This document shows, piece after piece, positions 45,737 to 54,619 of a stretch of 64,000 nt of DNA (position 1 is the stretch's first letter; every line of letters begins with the position of its first letter). The stretch lies in assembly GCA_009735695.1 (NCBI GenBank), contig SRSL01000002.1:51228-115227 (forward strand), in the 5' to 3' direction. Source of the stretch: Christiangramia bathymodioli (GTDB lineage: Bacteria > Bacteroidota > Bacteroidia > Flavobacteriales > Flavobacteriaceae). The notes under the pieces are model-generated. The model worked only from the letters and a program-made list of their open reading frames with translations, searched no databases and had not been told where the DNA came from. A program made the position numbers and the translations under genes.

Positions 45737-46623
45737 TATTCCAGATTCAGTTTGTCGCGTAAAGGTAGATTTTTATTCGAATTTTTATTCCAGTAGTCGC
45801 TAAGAATACGTCCTTTTTTTTCAGCTTTCGTAGTAAGCATTTTAGGATTTTCAGCTGGGCCAAAAGGATAGGTTTCTTCCCATTTTTCAATGCTGTATGG
45901 GAAGCTTCGGGTATAGAAGATCTTTAATTCTCGCTTGAGTTCGGGATACTGAAGCCGGTAAACATTAAGATCGTCTACGGTATAGATCTCTCCGAAGGCC
46001 TTATAGGCCCTGGTTTCTTCGTGCCCCAATCTTAGAAACTCGAAAGAAGGTATCATTTTAAAATCACCAAGCGGTAAAAGCTCGGGATCAATCCTGATCA
46101 GGTTCCATATCTCGTTTTCCAGAGCAGATTTTCCTAGTTTGAACCTTTCATCGGCTTCATCCTGAAAATAGGAATGACTGGTGATCGCAAAGTCATCGCG
46201 ATTGTTCAACTGCATATAGACCTGGCCGCACCATTCCTGAATAGAGGCCGAAACCTTTAACGCATGTTCCTGCCCGTCGAGCGGAAAAAAGGTGCTTTGC
46301 ATGATATGATATGGATAGATACCGGTAAGAAAGTTCTTGGTATAATTCAGTTTTAAGACCGATGTATTTTCAGGGTCCTGTGAATTGGCCTTTACCTGTT
46401 GGTCTGGAAGGAAATCTTCGGTTACGAAAATCAAGACTGCTTCTCCGTCCCTGATTTCACCGTACCTGGATTGCTTCAGATCATACGAAGTTATCTCGGC
46501 TTGTCCGGCGAACCAGTATTTTTTGAATTCTTCCGAAAGTTGGAAATTCTTATCCCGAGATTGATTGTTTCCGCAGGAACTCAAAAGAAGGAGCACTAAT
46601 AAGATACCGCCAATAAGCCGCAT
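45736..46623 (-). CDS. Lipoprotein of unknown function next to maf
   Basis: A 295-residue lipoprotein; the signal MRLIGGILLVLLLLSSC places the lipidated Cys at 17. The mature part contains AGQAEITSYDLKQSRYGEIRDGEAVLIFVTEDF and QSTFFPLDGQEHALKVSASIQEWCGQVYMQLN, a conserved-looking beta-rich protein. I do not recognise a named domain. It is sometimes labelled a Maf protein in related genomes because of position; it has no Maf motif. It lies 24 bases after maf and overlaps the MscS gene, so it belongs to the 49416-45197 group. Confidence 0.82.
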   Translation of the reverse strand: MRLIGGILLVLLLLSSCGNNQSRDKNFQLSEEFKKYWFAGQAEITSYDLKQSRYGEIRDGEAVLIFVTEDFLPDQQVKANSQDPENTSVLKLNYTKNFLTGIYPYHIMQSTFFPLDGQEHALKVSASIQEWCGQVYMQLNNRDDFAITSHSYFQDEADERFKLGKSALENEIWNLIRIDPELLPLGDFKMIPSFEFLRLGHEETRAYKAFGEIYTVDDLNVYRLQYPELKRELKIFYTRSFPYSIEKWEETYPFGPAENPKMLTTKAEKKGRILSDYWNKNSNKNLPLRDKLNLE

Positions 46624-46647
46624 GTTTTTTTCTTAAAGTTACAAATT

Positions 46648-47235
46648 TCAGGAATTCGTGATCTCCCGCAGTGTTTGATAAACCAGATGAGTAGGCAGGC
46701 CTACTACATTGAAATAACTGCCTTCGATCTTTTCGATACCTATCAAACCGATCCATTCCTGAATGGCATAAGCACCAGCCTTGTCGTAAGGCTTATATTT
46801 ATCCACGTAATATTCGATCTCTTCGAGGCTTAATTGCGAAAAGTAAACCCTGGTCACGTGGTTCAGTACCTTTTGGGATTCTACACTGGTAAAACAAACC
46901 GAGGTGATCACCTCATGATCCTTTCCGGAAAGTGACTGGATCATTGCAATAGCTTCTTCCCGACTTTCAGGTTTTCCAAGGGCCTTTCCTTCATTATAGA
47001 CAATGGTATCGCTGGTGATCAGCACCTGGTTTTTCTTCAGGTCTTTAAATACTGAAGCCTTCAATTTTGCGAGGTAATCGGTGATCTCCTGTTTTTTGAG
47101 ATTTTCAGGAAATACCTCTTCTATTGGCCTGACATCTATGGTAACCGGGATTTCGAGTTCTTCAAAAAATTTGTGTCTCCTCGGGGAACCAGAAGCCAGG
47201 ATGATCTCGTAATCTTTTAGTTTGTCTTTCAGCAT
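46648..47235 (-). CDS. maf: Maf-family nucleotide pyrophosphatase
   Basis: A 195-residue house-cleaning enzyme that hydrolyses non-standard or excess nucleoside triphosphates such as dTTP/UTP. The motif LASGSPRRHKFFEEL is the Maf signature; ITSDTIVY carries the catalytic Asp, KPESREEA follows, and YDKAGAYAIQEW is the C-terminal block. Length is normal. It lies 5 bases after the prenyltransferase gene. Confidence 0.95.
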   Translation of the reverse strand: MLKDKLKDYEIILASGSPRRHKFFEELEIPVTIDVRPIEEVFPENLKKQEITDYLAKLKASVFKDLKKNQVLITSDTIVYNEGKALGKPESREEAIAMIQSLSGKDHEVITSVCFTSVESQKVLNHVTRVYFSQLSLEEIEYYVDKYKPYDKAGAYAIQEWIGLIGIEKIEGSYFNVVGLPTHLVYQTLREITNS

Positions 47236-47240
47236 TTAAT

Positions 47241-48155
47241 TCAGAGTAAAATAAATTGAAGTAAACCTATCGAAATAAGCCCGAAGAAAAGAACGATCTT
47301 CAAAACCATACTTAATCGGGTATATTCTTTTTTCTTTTCGGCATTCCAGATATTGATCAGGAAAAATAAAAGTGGCCCCACCAGTAAAATCAGGCAGTAA
47401 AGCACAGCCCGGAGGTGCTCGAACAGATATTTGTATATGTAAAATATCAGGAATCCTATTGGGATCAGTGCCAGTGCAAAAAGGACCTTATTGGTTCGGC
47501 TTTTTCCAAGCACTATAGGCAGGGTTCGGTAACCTGCGTTATAATCTCCATCGATATCTTCCTGGTCTTTAACGACTTCTCTTAAGAAATTGATCAGGAA
47601 GGCAAAGATCGAGTAATCGATCAAAATGGAAAAGATGGTGGATTGTGTTGGCTGATTCTGTTCGGTGATGGCTGGTAAAAGGTCATAAAGTCCAACCCCG
47701 ATTGGTATGAGCCCTACGATGATACTCACAAGAATATTGCCTACCAGGATGCTTTGCTGAAATTGTGAATTATAAAGGTAAAGTATAGCCGAACCAAAAA
47801 TAAAGAAGCCTGAAAAACCGGGACGGCCTATCATGTTAGAGAGGTAGAATCCCAGACCAACCCCAATAATGGTTAAGGTGAAAAAGATTCGGTACGCTAC
47901 TTTTTCTGAAATCCCATTATTGATAATGGTACGCTCGGGTTTATTCTTTAGGTCGGCTTTTACATCGAAAATGTCGTTGATCACGTAACCCGAAGCGGCC
48001 ACGCATACCACCGCAAGCACCAGTAATGAGAATCCCAGTAAGTTCAAAGTAACCGCTACCCCGAATGGGGCAAACAGGCCATACTTGATTAGGAACATGG
48101 TGAGCGCGATAAAAACCAGGTTTCCCGCCCGGATAAGTTTAAAGAATTGAAGCAT
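47241..48155 (-). CDS. UbiA-family prenyltransferase (geranylgeranylglycerol-phosphate type)
   Basis: A 304-residue membrane protein with about nine helices. The first Asp-rich motif is NDIFDVKADLKNKPER and the second is VKDQEDIDGDYNAGYRTLP, both needed for prenyl diphosphate and magnesium. Many flavobacterial members are annotated as geranylgeranylglycerol-phosphate geranylgeranyltransferase, but quinone or other prenyl acceptors cannot be excluded. It follows the KdsC-like gene by 3 bases. Inner membrane. Confidence 0.88.
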   Translation of the reverse strand: MLQFFKLIRAGNLVFIALTMFLIKYGLFAPFGVAVTLNLLGFSLLVLAVVCVAASGYVINDIFDVKADLKNKPERTIINNGISEKVAYRIFFTLTIIGVGLGFYLSNMIGRPGFSGFFIFGSAILYLYNSQFQQSILVGNILVSIIVGLIPIGVGLYDLLPAITEQNQPTQSTIFSILIDYSIFAFLINFLREVVKDQEDIDGDYNAGYRTLPIVLGKSRTNKVLFALALIPIGFLIFYIYKYLFEHLRAVLYCLILLVGPLLFFLINIWNAEKKKEYTRLSMVLKIVLFFGLISIGLLQFILL

Positions 48156-48158
48156 GCA

Positions 48159-48671
48159 TCAGGATTTTTCTACCCATTTCCCCTGAACTTTCATCACCTG
48201 TTCGATCACATCGCGAACACAACCTTCTCCACCTTTTTTATTGGATACATATAATGAAACCTCTTTTACCTCAGGAACCGCATCCTGTGGGCAACAGGGA
48301 AGTCCCACCAGTTTCATCGGGTAGTAATCGGGAATATCATCTCCCATATATAATACCTGCTCGGGTTTGATCTGGTAAATATCAAAGAACTCGTCCATTT
48401 GCTCCACTTTATCGTCCACACCCAGGTAAATATCGGTAATCCCAAGGTCTCGGAGCCTGGCTCGTACGCCTTCGTTCTTTCCGCCGCTAATGATACAAAC
48501 GGTGAAACCGGCTTTCTGGGCCATTTTCATCGCATAGCCGTCTTTGGTATTCATGGTCCTAAGCAATTCCCCTTTGGTGGAGATTTGTATGCTTCCATCG
48601 GTTAAGACGCCATCTACGTCAAAAACGAAGGTGGTGATCTGGTTAAGATGTTCTTTATAGCTCTTTTCCAT
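48159..48671 (-). CDS. kdsC: KdsC-like HAD phosphatase
   Basis: A 170-residue HAD hydrolase without a cap domain. The nucleophile motif FDVDGVLTDG has Asp18 and Asp20; CIISGG and GDDIPDYYPMKLV are the later HAD motifs. This matches 3-deoxy-manno-octulosonate-8-phosphate phosphatase, which acts before KdsB in the Kdo pathway. It overlaps the DUF2520 gene by 17 bases. Other HAD family members look alike, so the substrate is probable rather than certain. Confidence 0.88.
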   Translation of the reverse strand: MEKSYKEHLNQITTFVFDVDGVLTDGSIQISTKGELLRTMNTKDGYAMKMAQKAGFTVCIISGGKNEGVRARLRDLGITDIYLGVDDKVEQMDEFFDIYQIKPEQVLYMGDDIPDYYPMKLVGLPCCPQDAVPEVKEVSLYVSNKKGGEGCVRDVIEQVMKVQGKWVEKS

Positions 48672-49416
48672 GCAATTTCTGTATAGATTGGGTTAAAATA
48701 GAATATATGTTTTTTTGATCCTTATTCAGCATTTTTAAATGCTCAGCAATGGTTTTCTGGTCGTTTCTCAATGCCGGTCCCGTCTGGGCCGAGTAGGGTG
48801 GAAGTGTCTCAATTTTTGCGGCCGTTTCTTTGATCAAAGGCTGAAGGATCTTGAATGGAAGTCCGTTTTCCTTGCAGTATTCTGCGGCCAGGGCATAAAG
48901 GTGGTTGCTGAAATTATTAACGAAAACAGCTGAAAGATGCAGGGCTTTTCGCTGTTCAGAATTGACCTCGAATATTTTATCGCTCACCTTTCCGGCGACT
49001 TCTTTTAAAAATTCGAGATTTTCATCTGAACTGGCCTCGAGGCATACCGGGACTTCGCGAAAGTTCACCTCTTTATTTTTTGAAAAAGTTTGAAGCGGAT
49101 AAAAAACCCCGAAATTTTGAAATTTTGAAAGCGTTTTTAGTGACTGACTTCCCGAAGTATGGGCAACGACACCGCCAGAATCCGGCAAGACATCAGCTAT
49201 TTCTTCAATGGCTTCATCCTTTACTGCGATGAGAAATAGTTCGGCTTTTTCAAGTTCATTGATATCGGTACATCTTTTTTTGAAGTCCCTCACAAAGCCA
49301 AGATTCTCTGCTGTACGGTTGTACACCTGGGAAACCTGAAGATCCTCAGCAGCCGAAATGCTTCTGTACAAATGAGCTGCCACATTACCGGCACCAATAA
49401 TAACCACGTTGATCAT
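48655..49416 (-). CDS. Rossmann/DUF2520 domain protein
   Basis: A 253-residue protein with an N-terminal NAD(P)-binding fold (VVIIGAGNVAAHLYRSI) and a C-terminal helical DUF2520 domain (LHLSAVFVNNFSNHLYALAAEYC, LQPLIKETAAKI). The middle LIAVKDEAIEEIADVL and GVVAHTSGSQSL resembles 6-phosphogluconate-dehydrogenase-like and ProC-like reductases. The natural substrate of this family is unknown. First gene of a six-gene minus-strand group running to the MscS gene. Confidence 0.9.
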   Translation of the reverse strand: MINVVIIGAGNVAAHLYRSISAAEDLQVSQVYNRTAENLGFVRDFKKRCTDINELEKAELFLIAVKDEAIEEIADVLPDSGGVVAHTSGSQSLKTLSKFQNFGVFYPLQTFSKNKEVNFREVPVCLEASSDENLEFLKEVAGKVSDKIFEVNSEQRKALHLSAVFVNNFSNHLYALAAEYCKENGLPFKILQPLIKETAAKIETLPPYSAQTGPALRNDQKTIAEHLKMLNKDQKNIYSILTQSIQKLHGKEL

Positions 49417-49511
49417 GCGGCTAAAATACCAAAATTTTAATGCAGTTTAAATTAACATTCGTCCACAGGATATTGGCCCGGCTATTGCCTGTAAAACTGA
49501 TAATAAATCGT

Positions 49512-49519
49512 TAAATTTG
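49512..49519 (+). promoter_or_regulatory. -7 box of ccsBA
   Basis: TAAATTTG matches TAnnTTTG and lies 27 bases before the ATG at 49546. The nearest TTG upstream (49485-49487) is 24 bases away, longer than usual. Confidence 0.45.
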
Positions 49520-49545
49520 CAGCCGTTTAAATTGACACTACTTAC

Positions 49546-52500
49546 ATGCAGAAGAAAATAGCCTCAATCCTCTTTTCTACCCGAATCATGGCCGTTTTAT
49601 TCATCATTTTCGCGATCGCCATGGCTATGGGCACGTTCATAGAAAGTTGGTATAGTATCGAGACCGCCCGTATTCTTATCTATAATACCTGGTGGTTCGA
49701 AGGGATCATGCTTTTCCTTCTTATAAATTTCCTCGGAAATATTAAAAGATACCAACTCTACAAAAAAGAAAAATGGAGCGCACTGGTGCTTCATCTCTCC
49801 TTCATTTTGATCCTAATTGGTGCTTTTGTTACCAGGTATATAAGCCACGAAGGGATCATGCCGATTCGCGAAGGGGAGACCACGAATAAATATCTTACCC
49901 ACGAAACCTATTTCACTTTTTTCATCGATGGCGAGATAAATGGGGAGCCAAGAAGACGGGTTCTGCAGGAAGATGTACTTTTCGGCCCTGAAGTGGAAAA
50001 CGATTATGTACTTAATACCGATTTTAATGGGCAGCCGGTAAAATTCGAGGTAACCAATTTTATCCACGGTGCTGAAGAAGCCCTGGTTCCAACCGAAGAT
50101 GGGGAAACCTATCTGAAGATCGTGGAAGCCGGGGATGGTAACCGTCACGATCATTACATCAAGGCAGGGGAGGTGACCAATATTCATAATGTGCTTTTCA
50201 CGCTGAACAGTCCGCAGGAGGGTGCTATCAATTTACGGGTTACTGAAGATGATCGTTATCTCATCGATTCGCCGTTCGAGGGAACCTATATGAGAATGGC
50301 CGATCAGAAACAGGGAGAACTCGTAAAGGATTCTGTTCAGGATCTAATGCTGCGTTCGCTTTACAATATAGGGAATATGCAGTTCGTGATTCCCGAGCCA
50401 GCCGTTGTAGGAGAATATGATGTGGTTCCTACCAATCCAAAGACCAAGGAAGACCTGGATGCGGTTACTTTGAAAATTTCTTCTGAAGGAGAGTCTGAAA
50501 CCATTACGCTACTTGGCGGGCAGGGAACCGTTCCTGATCCACAGAAGATCGATCTTGCCGGACTGGAATTATTTGTTAATTACGGTTCAATTGAAAAGGA
50601 ACTGCCTTTTGCCCTAAAACTGAATGATTTTATCGCCGAAAAATATCCCGGAACAGCCGACAGGGAGACTCCGGGCTATGCTTCTTTCAAAAGTAAGGTA
50701 GAGATCGTTGAAGAAGGAAAAGAACCCCAACCTTATGATATTTATATGAATCACGTACTGGACCACGAGGGATATCGTTTTTTTCAATCCAGTTTTCAGC
50801 CTGATGAAAAAGGAACCGTACTTTCTTTGAACCATGATTTCTGGGGAACCTGGATCACCTATATTGGTTATTTCCTGCTTTATTTTGGGTTGATGTGGAT
50901 ACTTTTCGATAAGAATTCAAGATTCGGCCACCTGGAGAAAACGCTTAGCAAGATCAAGGAAAAGAAGAAATCGCTGGCTACGTTGCTTGTTCTGGTAAGT
51001 TTCGGTCTTGGAATGAATGCACAGGAAGAAACTCATGATCATGTGGAGAGCAGCTTCAGGCAAATAGACAGCATTATAAAAGAGAATGCCGTAAAACCTG
51101 AGCATGCGGCCAAATTTGGAAGGCTGATCATCCAGGATGCCGGCGGAAGGATGAAACCTGCAAATACCTATTCTTCAGAATTACTTCGAAAGCTGAGCAA
51201 AAGTGATGAATATGCAGGGCTGAATTCAGACCAGGTGCTGGTCTCGATGACCGAAAATCCCGTTTTCTGGTACCAGGCTCCGCTGATCTATGTTCAGAAA
51301 AAGAATGATAGTTTGCATCATTTGCTGGATGTGGAAGAAGGAAGAAAATACCTGAGCCTAACCGATTTCTTTGATAAAGAAGGTTCGTACAAACTTTCTC
51401 CCTATCTGGAAGATGCCTACCGGGCCGCGGTTCCGAATAAATTCCAGAAGGATTTTATAGAAACCGATAAAAAGGTAAATCTCCTTTACCAGGCACTTCA
51501 GGGAAAAGTGCTTAAGATTTTCCCTATTCCGAACGATGAAAATAACAAGTGGGTTTCCTATCCTGAAGTTGATGAGTCGGCTCTAACGGGAATGGATTCG
51601 ATCTACGCGAAACAGATCCTTCCGTTATATATGAATGCCCTGAGATCTGCTAAGGAGACAGGGGATTATTCCAAGGCTGAAGAATACCTGGAAAGCATAC
51701 ATTCCTACCAGGAAAAGTTCGGTTCAGAGGTAATGCCTTCCGAAGAAAAAGTGGAGGCAGAGATTGTTTACAATAAATACGATGTATTCAGAAACCTGTT
51801 CTGGATGTATATGCTAGCCGGATTGTTAATGCTGGTATTCGTGATCGTTCAGATCTTTAAGGATAATAAATTCATGCGCGGCATGATAAAGGCCAGTGCG
51901 ATCTCGATCATTATATTATTCGTGGTCCATACCCTGGGTCTTGCTGCGAGGTGGTATATTTCGGGTCATGCGCCGTGGAGTGATGCTTACGAATCGATGA
52001 TCTACGTTGCCTGGGCAACCATGTTCTTCGGGCTTGCCTTTGGTAGAAAATCCAATCTTACCATCGCCTCTACAGCATTTGTGACGTCCATGATCCTTAT
52101 GATCGCTCACTGGAACTGGATGGATCCTGCTATTGCCAACCTGCAGCCTGTATTGAATAGCTATTGGTTGATGATTCACGTTTCAGTGATCGTTGGTAGT
52201 TATGGGCCGTTTACCCTGGGAATGATTCTGGGAGCGGTAGCTCTTATTCTTATGATCCTTACTAACGAAAAGAACAAAAAGAAAATGGAGATCAATATCC
52301 ATGAGATCACCGTAATTACCGAAATGGCTCTAACAGTTGGACTGGTAATGCTTACCATTGGAAACTTTCTTGGAGGACAGTGGGCAAATGAAAGCTGGGG
52401 ACGTTACTGGGGCTGGGATCCAAAAGAAACCTGGGCGCTTATCAGCATTATGATCTATGCTTTCGTGATACATATGAGGCTGGTTCCAGGGCTTCGAAGC

Positions 52501-52710
52501 AGGTGGTTCTTTAACCTGATGGCCGTAATAGCCTTTGCAAGTATCATGATGACCTATTTTGGAGTGAACTTCTACCTTTCAGGGCTGCATTCTTATGCAA
52601 GCGGAGACAAGGTGATCACTCCGAGTTTCGTTTATTATAGTGTGGCGGTGGTTGCCATTTTGGGTGCCCTGTCTTACTGGAAATTCCAGAAATATTTTGT
52701 GAAGAAATAG
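49546..52710 (+). CDS. ccsA: Fused cytochrome c biogenesis protein CcsBA (ResB-CcsA)
   Basis: A 1054-residue membrane protein joining two system II subunits. The ResB/Ccs1 part has membrane segments near the N terminus (MAVLFIIFAIAMAMGTFIES) and a large periplasmic domain. After a transmembrane pair near 430-500 and a second periplasmic stretch comes the CcsA part. Its heme-handling WWD motif WGRYWGWDPKETWAL is near residue 950, and conserved His residues are in IHVSVIVGSY and VIHMRL. The protein exports heme and attaches it to apocytochromes c. It stands alone, followed by a bidirectional terminator. Confidence 0.95.
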   Translation: MQKKIASILFSTRIMAVLFIIFAIAMAMGTFIESWYSIETARILIYNTWWFEGIMLFLLINFLGNIKRYQLYKKEKWSALVLHLSFILILIGAFVTRYISHEGIMPIREGETTNKYLTHETYFTFFIDGEINGEPRRRVLQEDVLFGPEVENDYVLNTDFNGQPVKFEVTNFIHGAEEALVPTEDGETYLKIVEAGDGNRHDHYIKAGEVTNIHNVLFTLNSPQEGAINLRVTEDDRYLIDSPFEGTYMRMADQKQGELVKDSVQDLMLRSLYNIGNMQFVIPEPAVVGEYDVVPTNPKTKEDLDAVTLKISSEGESETITLLGGQGTVPDPQKIDLAGLELFVNYGSIEKELPFALKLNDFIAEKYPGTADRETPGYASFKSKVEIVEEGKEPQPYDIYMNHVLDHEGYRFFQSSFQPDEKGTVLSLNHDFWGTWITYIGYFLLYFGLMWILFDKNSRFGHLEKTLSKIKEKKKSLATLLVLVSFGLGMNAQEETHDHVESSFRQIDSIIKENAVKPEHAAKFGRLIIQDAGGRMKPANTYSSELLRKLSKSDEYAGLNSDQVLVSMTENPVFWYQAPLIYVQKKNDSLHHLLDVEEGRKYLSLTDFFDKEGSYKLSPYLEDAYRAAVPNKFQKDFIETDKKVNLLYQALQGKVLKIFPIPNDENNKWVSYPEVDESALTGMDSIYAKQILPLYMNALRSAKETGDYSKAEEYLESIHSYQEKFGSEVMPSEEKVEAEIVYNKYDVFRNLFWMYMLAGLLMLVFVIVQIFKDNKFMRGMIKASAISIIILFVVHTLGLAARWYISGHAPWSDAYESMIYVAWATMFFGLAFGRKSNLTIASTAFVTSMILMIAHWNWMDPAIANLQPVLNSYWLMIHVSVIVGSYGPFTLGMILGAVALILMILTNEKNKKKMEINIHEITVITEMALTVGLVMLTIGNFLGGQWANESWGRYWGWDPKETWALISIMIYAFVIHMRLVPGLRSRWFFNLMAVIAFASIMMTYFGVNFYLSGLHSYASGDKVITPSFVYYSVAVVAILGALSYWKFQKYFVKK

Positions 52711-52730
52711 ATGAAAATCGAATCGATAAA

Positions 52731-52757
52731 AAAAGCCCTGGATTCCAGGGCTTTTTT
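52731..52757. terminator. Bidirectional terminator between ccsBA and fumC
   Basis: AAAAGCCCTG and CCAGGGCTTTT pair around GATT, with A and T tracts on both sides. It serves both convergent genes. Confidence 0.9.
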
Positions 52758-52775
52758 ATTTTGAATTTGTTGAAT

Positions 52776-54173
52776 TTAATTGCTGTTTCCAACCATATCT
52801 TTAGGATCAACCCATTCGTCGAACTGTTCTTTAGTTACATACCCAAGGTTTACCGCTTCTTCTTTAAGCGTGGTTCCGTTCTTATGTGCAGTATTGGCAA
52901 TTTCAGCCGCTTTATAATAACCTATCTTGGTATTTAGAGCGGTAACCAGCATTAGGGAATTGTTCAAATGTTCTTTGATTCTGCTTTCGTTGGCTTCGAT
53001 ACCTCTTGCGCAATGCTCTTCAAAAGAAACACAGGCGTCACCAATTAGTTCGGCGCTTTGAAGAAGGGCATTTGCCATAACAGGCTTGAAAACGTTCAGT
53101 TCAAACTGTCCCTGCATTCCGCCAACGCTCATTGTGGTGTCATTACCAATTACCTGGGCACATACCATGGTTAAGGCTTCGCATTGGGTAGGATTCACTT
53201 TTCCTGGCATGATAGAAGATCCCGGTTCGTTTGCCGGAATGATGATCTCGCCAATTCCACTTCTTGGGCCTGAAGCCAGCATCCTGATATCATTACCGAT
53301 CTTATTTAGCGATACTGCCAGTTGTTTTAGTGCTCCATGAGTTTCTACAAAGGCATCATGCGCAGCAAGAGCTTCAAATTTATTGCCAGCAGAAACCAAT
53401 GGCATATCGGTGAATTTCGCAATAAATTCGGCTACCCGTTTAGAATAACCTTTTGGCGTATTCAAACCAGTACCAACAGCGGTGCCTCCAAGAGCTAATT
53501 CGGCAAGGTGGGGTAGTGTGTTCTCAAGAGCACGGATCCCATAATCTAATTGGGCCACATAGCCGCTGAATTCCTGTCCGAGGGTTAGGGGAGTGGCATC
53601 CATAAAATGGGTACGCCCGATCTTTACGGTATTCTTGAATTCGTCTGATTTCTTTTTGAGTGTATCTCTAAGTTTTTTAACTCCGGGAAGGGTCACTTTA
53701 GTGATCTTTCTGTATGCAGCGATGTGCATCCCGGTAGGGAAAGTATCGTTAGAAGATTGTGATTTGTTCACATCGTCATTTGGTTGGAGCGTTTTCTCTC
53801 CTTCTCCTATGGTTTTCCCCGCTAGTTGGTGGGCGCGGTTTGCGATTACCTCATTCACGTTCATATTGCTTTGAGTTCCGCTACCGGTTTGCCATATGAC
53901 CAAAGGGAATTGCTCATCGTGCTTTCCTTCCAGGATCTCATCACAAACTTTGGCGATAAGATCTCTTTTTTCTACCGGAAGCACTCCCAGTTCACAGTTC
54001 GTATAAGCGGCTGCCTTTTTTAAATAGGCGAAACCATAAATAATATCCAGTGGCATCGAAGCTGCCGGACCTATTTTAAAATTGTTTCGGGATCTTTCCG
54101 TTTGTGCACCCCATAGTTTATCTGAAGGAACTTTAACTTCCCCCATCGTATCTTTCTCTATTCTATAATCCAT
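52776..54173 (-). CDS. fumC: Class II fumarate hydratase
   Basis: A 465-residue TCA-cycle enzyme interconverting fumarate and malate. The signature [16 protein letters not shown] carries the catalytic Ser, and [25 protein letters not shown] and [10 protein letters not shown] are typical of the fumarase/aspartase superfamily. The His-containing TH(F)MDATP and NPTQ blocks favour fumarase over aspartase. Length is normal. A -7 box lies 23 bases upstream. Confidence 0.96.
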   Translation of the reverse strand: MDYRIEKDTMGEVKVPSDKLWGAQTERSRNNFKIGPAASMPLDIIYGFAYLKKAAAYTNCELGVLPVEKRDLIAKVCDEILEGKHDEQFPLVIWQTGSGTQSNMNVNEVIANRAHQLAGKTIGEGEKTLQPNDDVNKSQSSNDTFPTGMHIAAYRKITKVTLPGVKKLRDTLKKKSDEFKNTVKIGRTHFMDATPLTLGQEFSGYVAQLDYGIRALENTLPHLAELALGGTAVGTGLNTPKGYSKRVAEFIAKFTDMPLVSAGNKFEALAAHDAFVETHGALKQLAVSLNKIGNDIRMLASGPRSGIGEIIIPANEPGSSIMPGKVNPTQCEALTMVCAQVIGNDTTMSVGGMQGQFELNVFKPVMANALLQSAELIGDACVSFEEHCARGIEANESRIKEHLNNSLMLVTALNTKIGYYKAAEIANTAHKNGTTLKEEAVNLGYVTKEQFDEWVDPKDMVGNSN

Positions 54174-54195
54174 AATCCTAAAATTGGTTGTCGCG

Positions 54196-54203
54196 CAAAG
54201 TTA
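54196..54203 (-). promoter_or_regulatory. -7 box of fumC
   Basis: TAACTTTG on the minus strand matches TAnnTTTG, 22 bases before the ATG at 54173. No TTG at ideal distance. Confidence 0.45.
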
Positions 54204-54329
54204 AGGTTTAGCAGTTTTCTTTAATTAAAAAAATCTTTAAAAATTGAACGAAATCAGTCATATAAAGGCTGAATTTTGAGCAATAATGCGATCTCTAAAA
54301 AATGAAATGATCAAAAAAAGAGGTTTTTT

Positions 54330-54361
54330 TTGTGATAAGCGTGGCAGACTTCATATCTTTG
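54330..54361 (+). promoter_or_regulatory. Promoter of the 58-residue membrane protein gene
   Basis: TTG (54330-54332), a 21-base spacer, then TATCTTTG (54354-54361), matching the Bacteroidetes -33/-7 pair. The ATG is 28 bases further on. Confidence 0.6.
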
Positions 54362-54389
54362 ACCAGATTCAAATCAAACTTTCAGAGCT

Positions 54390-54566
54390 ATGTTCGAATT
54401 CGATCAGTATCTTGGTTTCTTGGCGTTCCTGGTGATCCTTACCATGGGATTCTGGTTAATGATTTTTCTTGTGGCATTCGTACCTTACTGGATCGGCGGT
54501 TCGGTAGGGGAGCTGATAAAAGAAAAACGTGAAGCTAGAAGAAAAGCGAAAGAAGAAAAACTATAA
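54390..54566 (+). CDS. 58-residue membrane protein of unknown function
   Basis: A complete small gene with its own promoter (54330-54361) and terminator. The protein begins MFEFDQYLGFLAFLVIL, has a hydrophobic core through GFWLMIFLVAFVPYWIGG, then a strongly basic tail (IKEKREARRKAKEEKL). One long or two short membrane helices are possible; the basic tail should face the cytosol. The dedicated promoter and terminator make it much more credible than a random frame. I do not know a family for it. Divergent from fumC, convergent with the TonB receptor gene. Confidence 0.75.
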   Translation: MFEFDQYLGFLAFLVILTMGFWLMIFLVAFVPYWIGGSVGELIKEKREARRKAKEEKL

Positions 54567-54597
54567 AAAAAAGGGACTTTTAAAAGTCCCTTTTTTT
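54566..54597. terminator. Bidirectional terminator
   Basis: AAAAGGGACTTTTAAAAGTCCCTTTT is a perfect palindrome with A and T tracts. It starts at the stop of the small membrane protein gene and also ends the convergent receptor gene (stop at 54620). Confidence 0.9.
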
Positions 54598-54619
54598 GTA
54601 ACCAACAACTAATTAACTA

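Noticed and set aside
45736..46623. Lipoprotein gene as a second maf
   Set aside because: It has a lipobox and none of the Maf motifs; only the neighbour at 46648-47235 is Maf.
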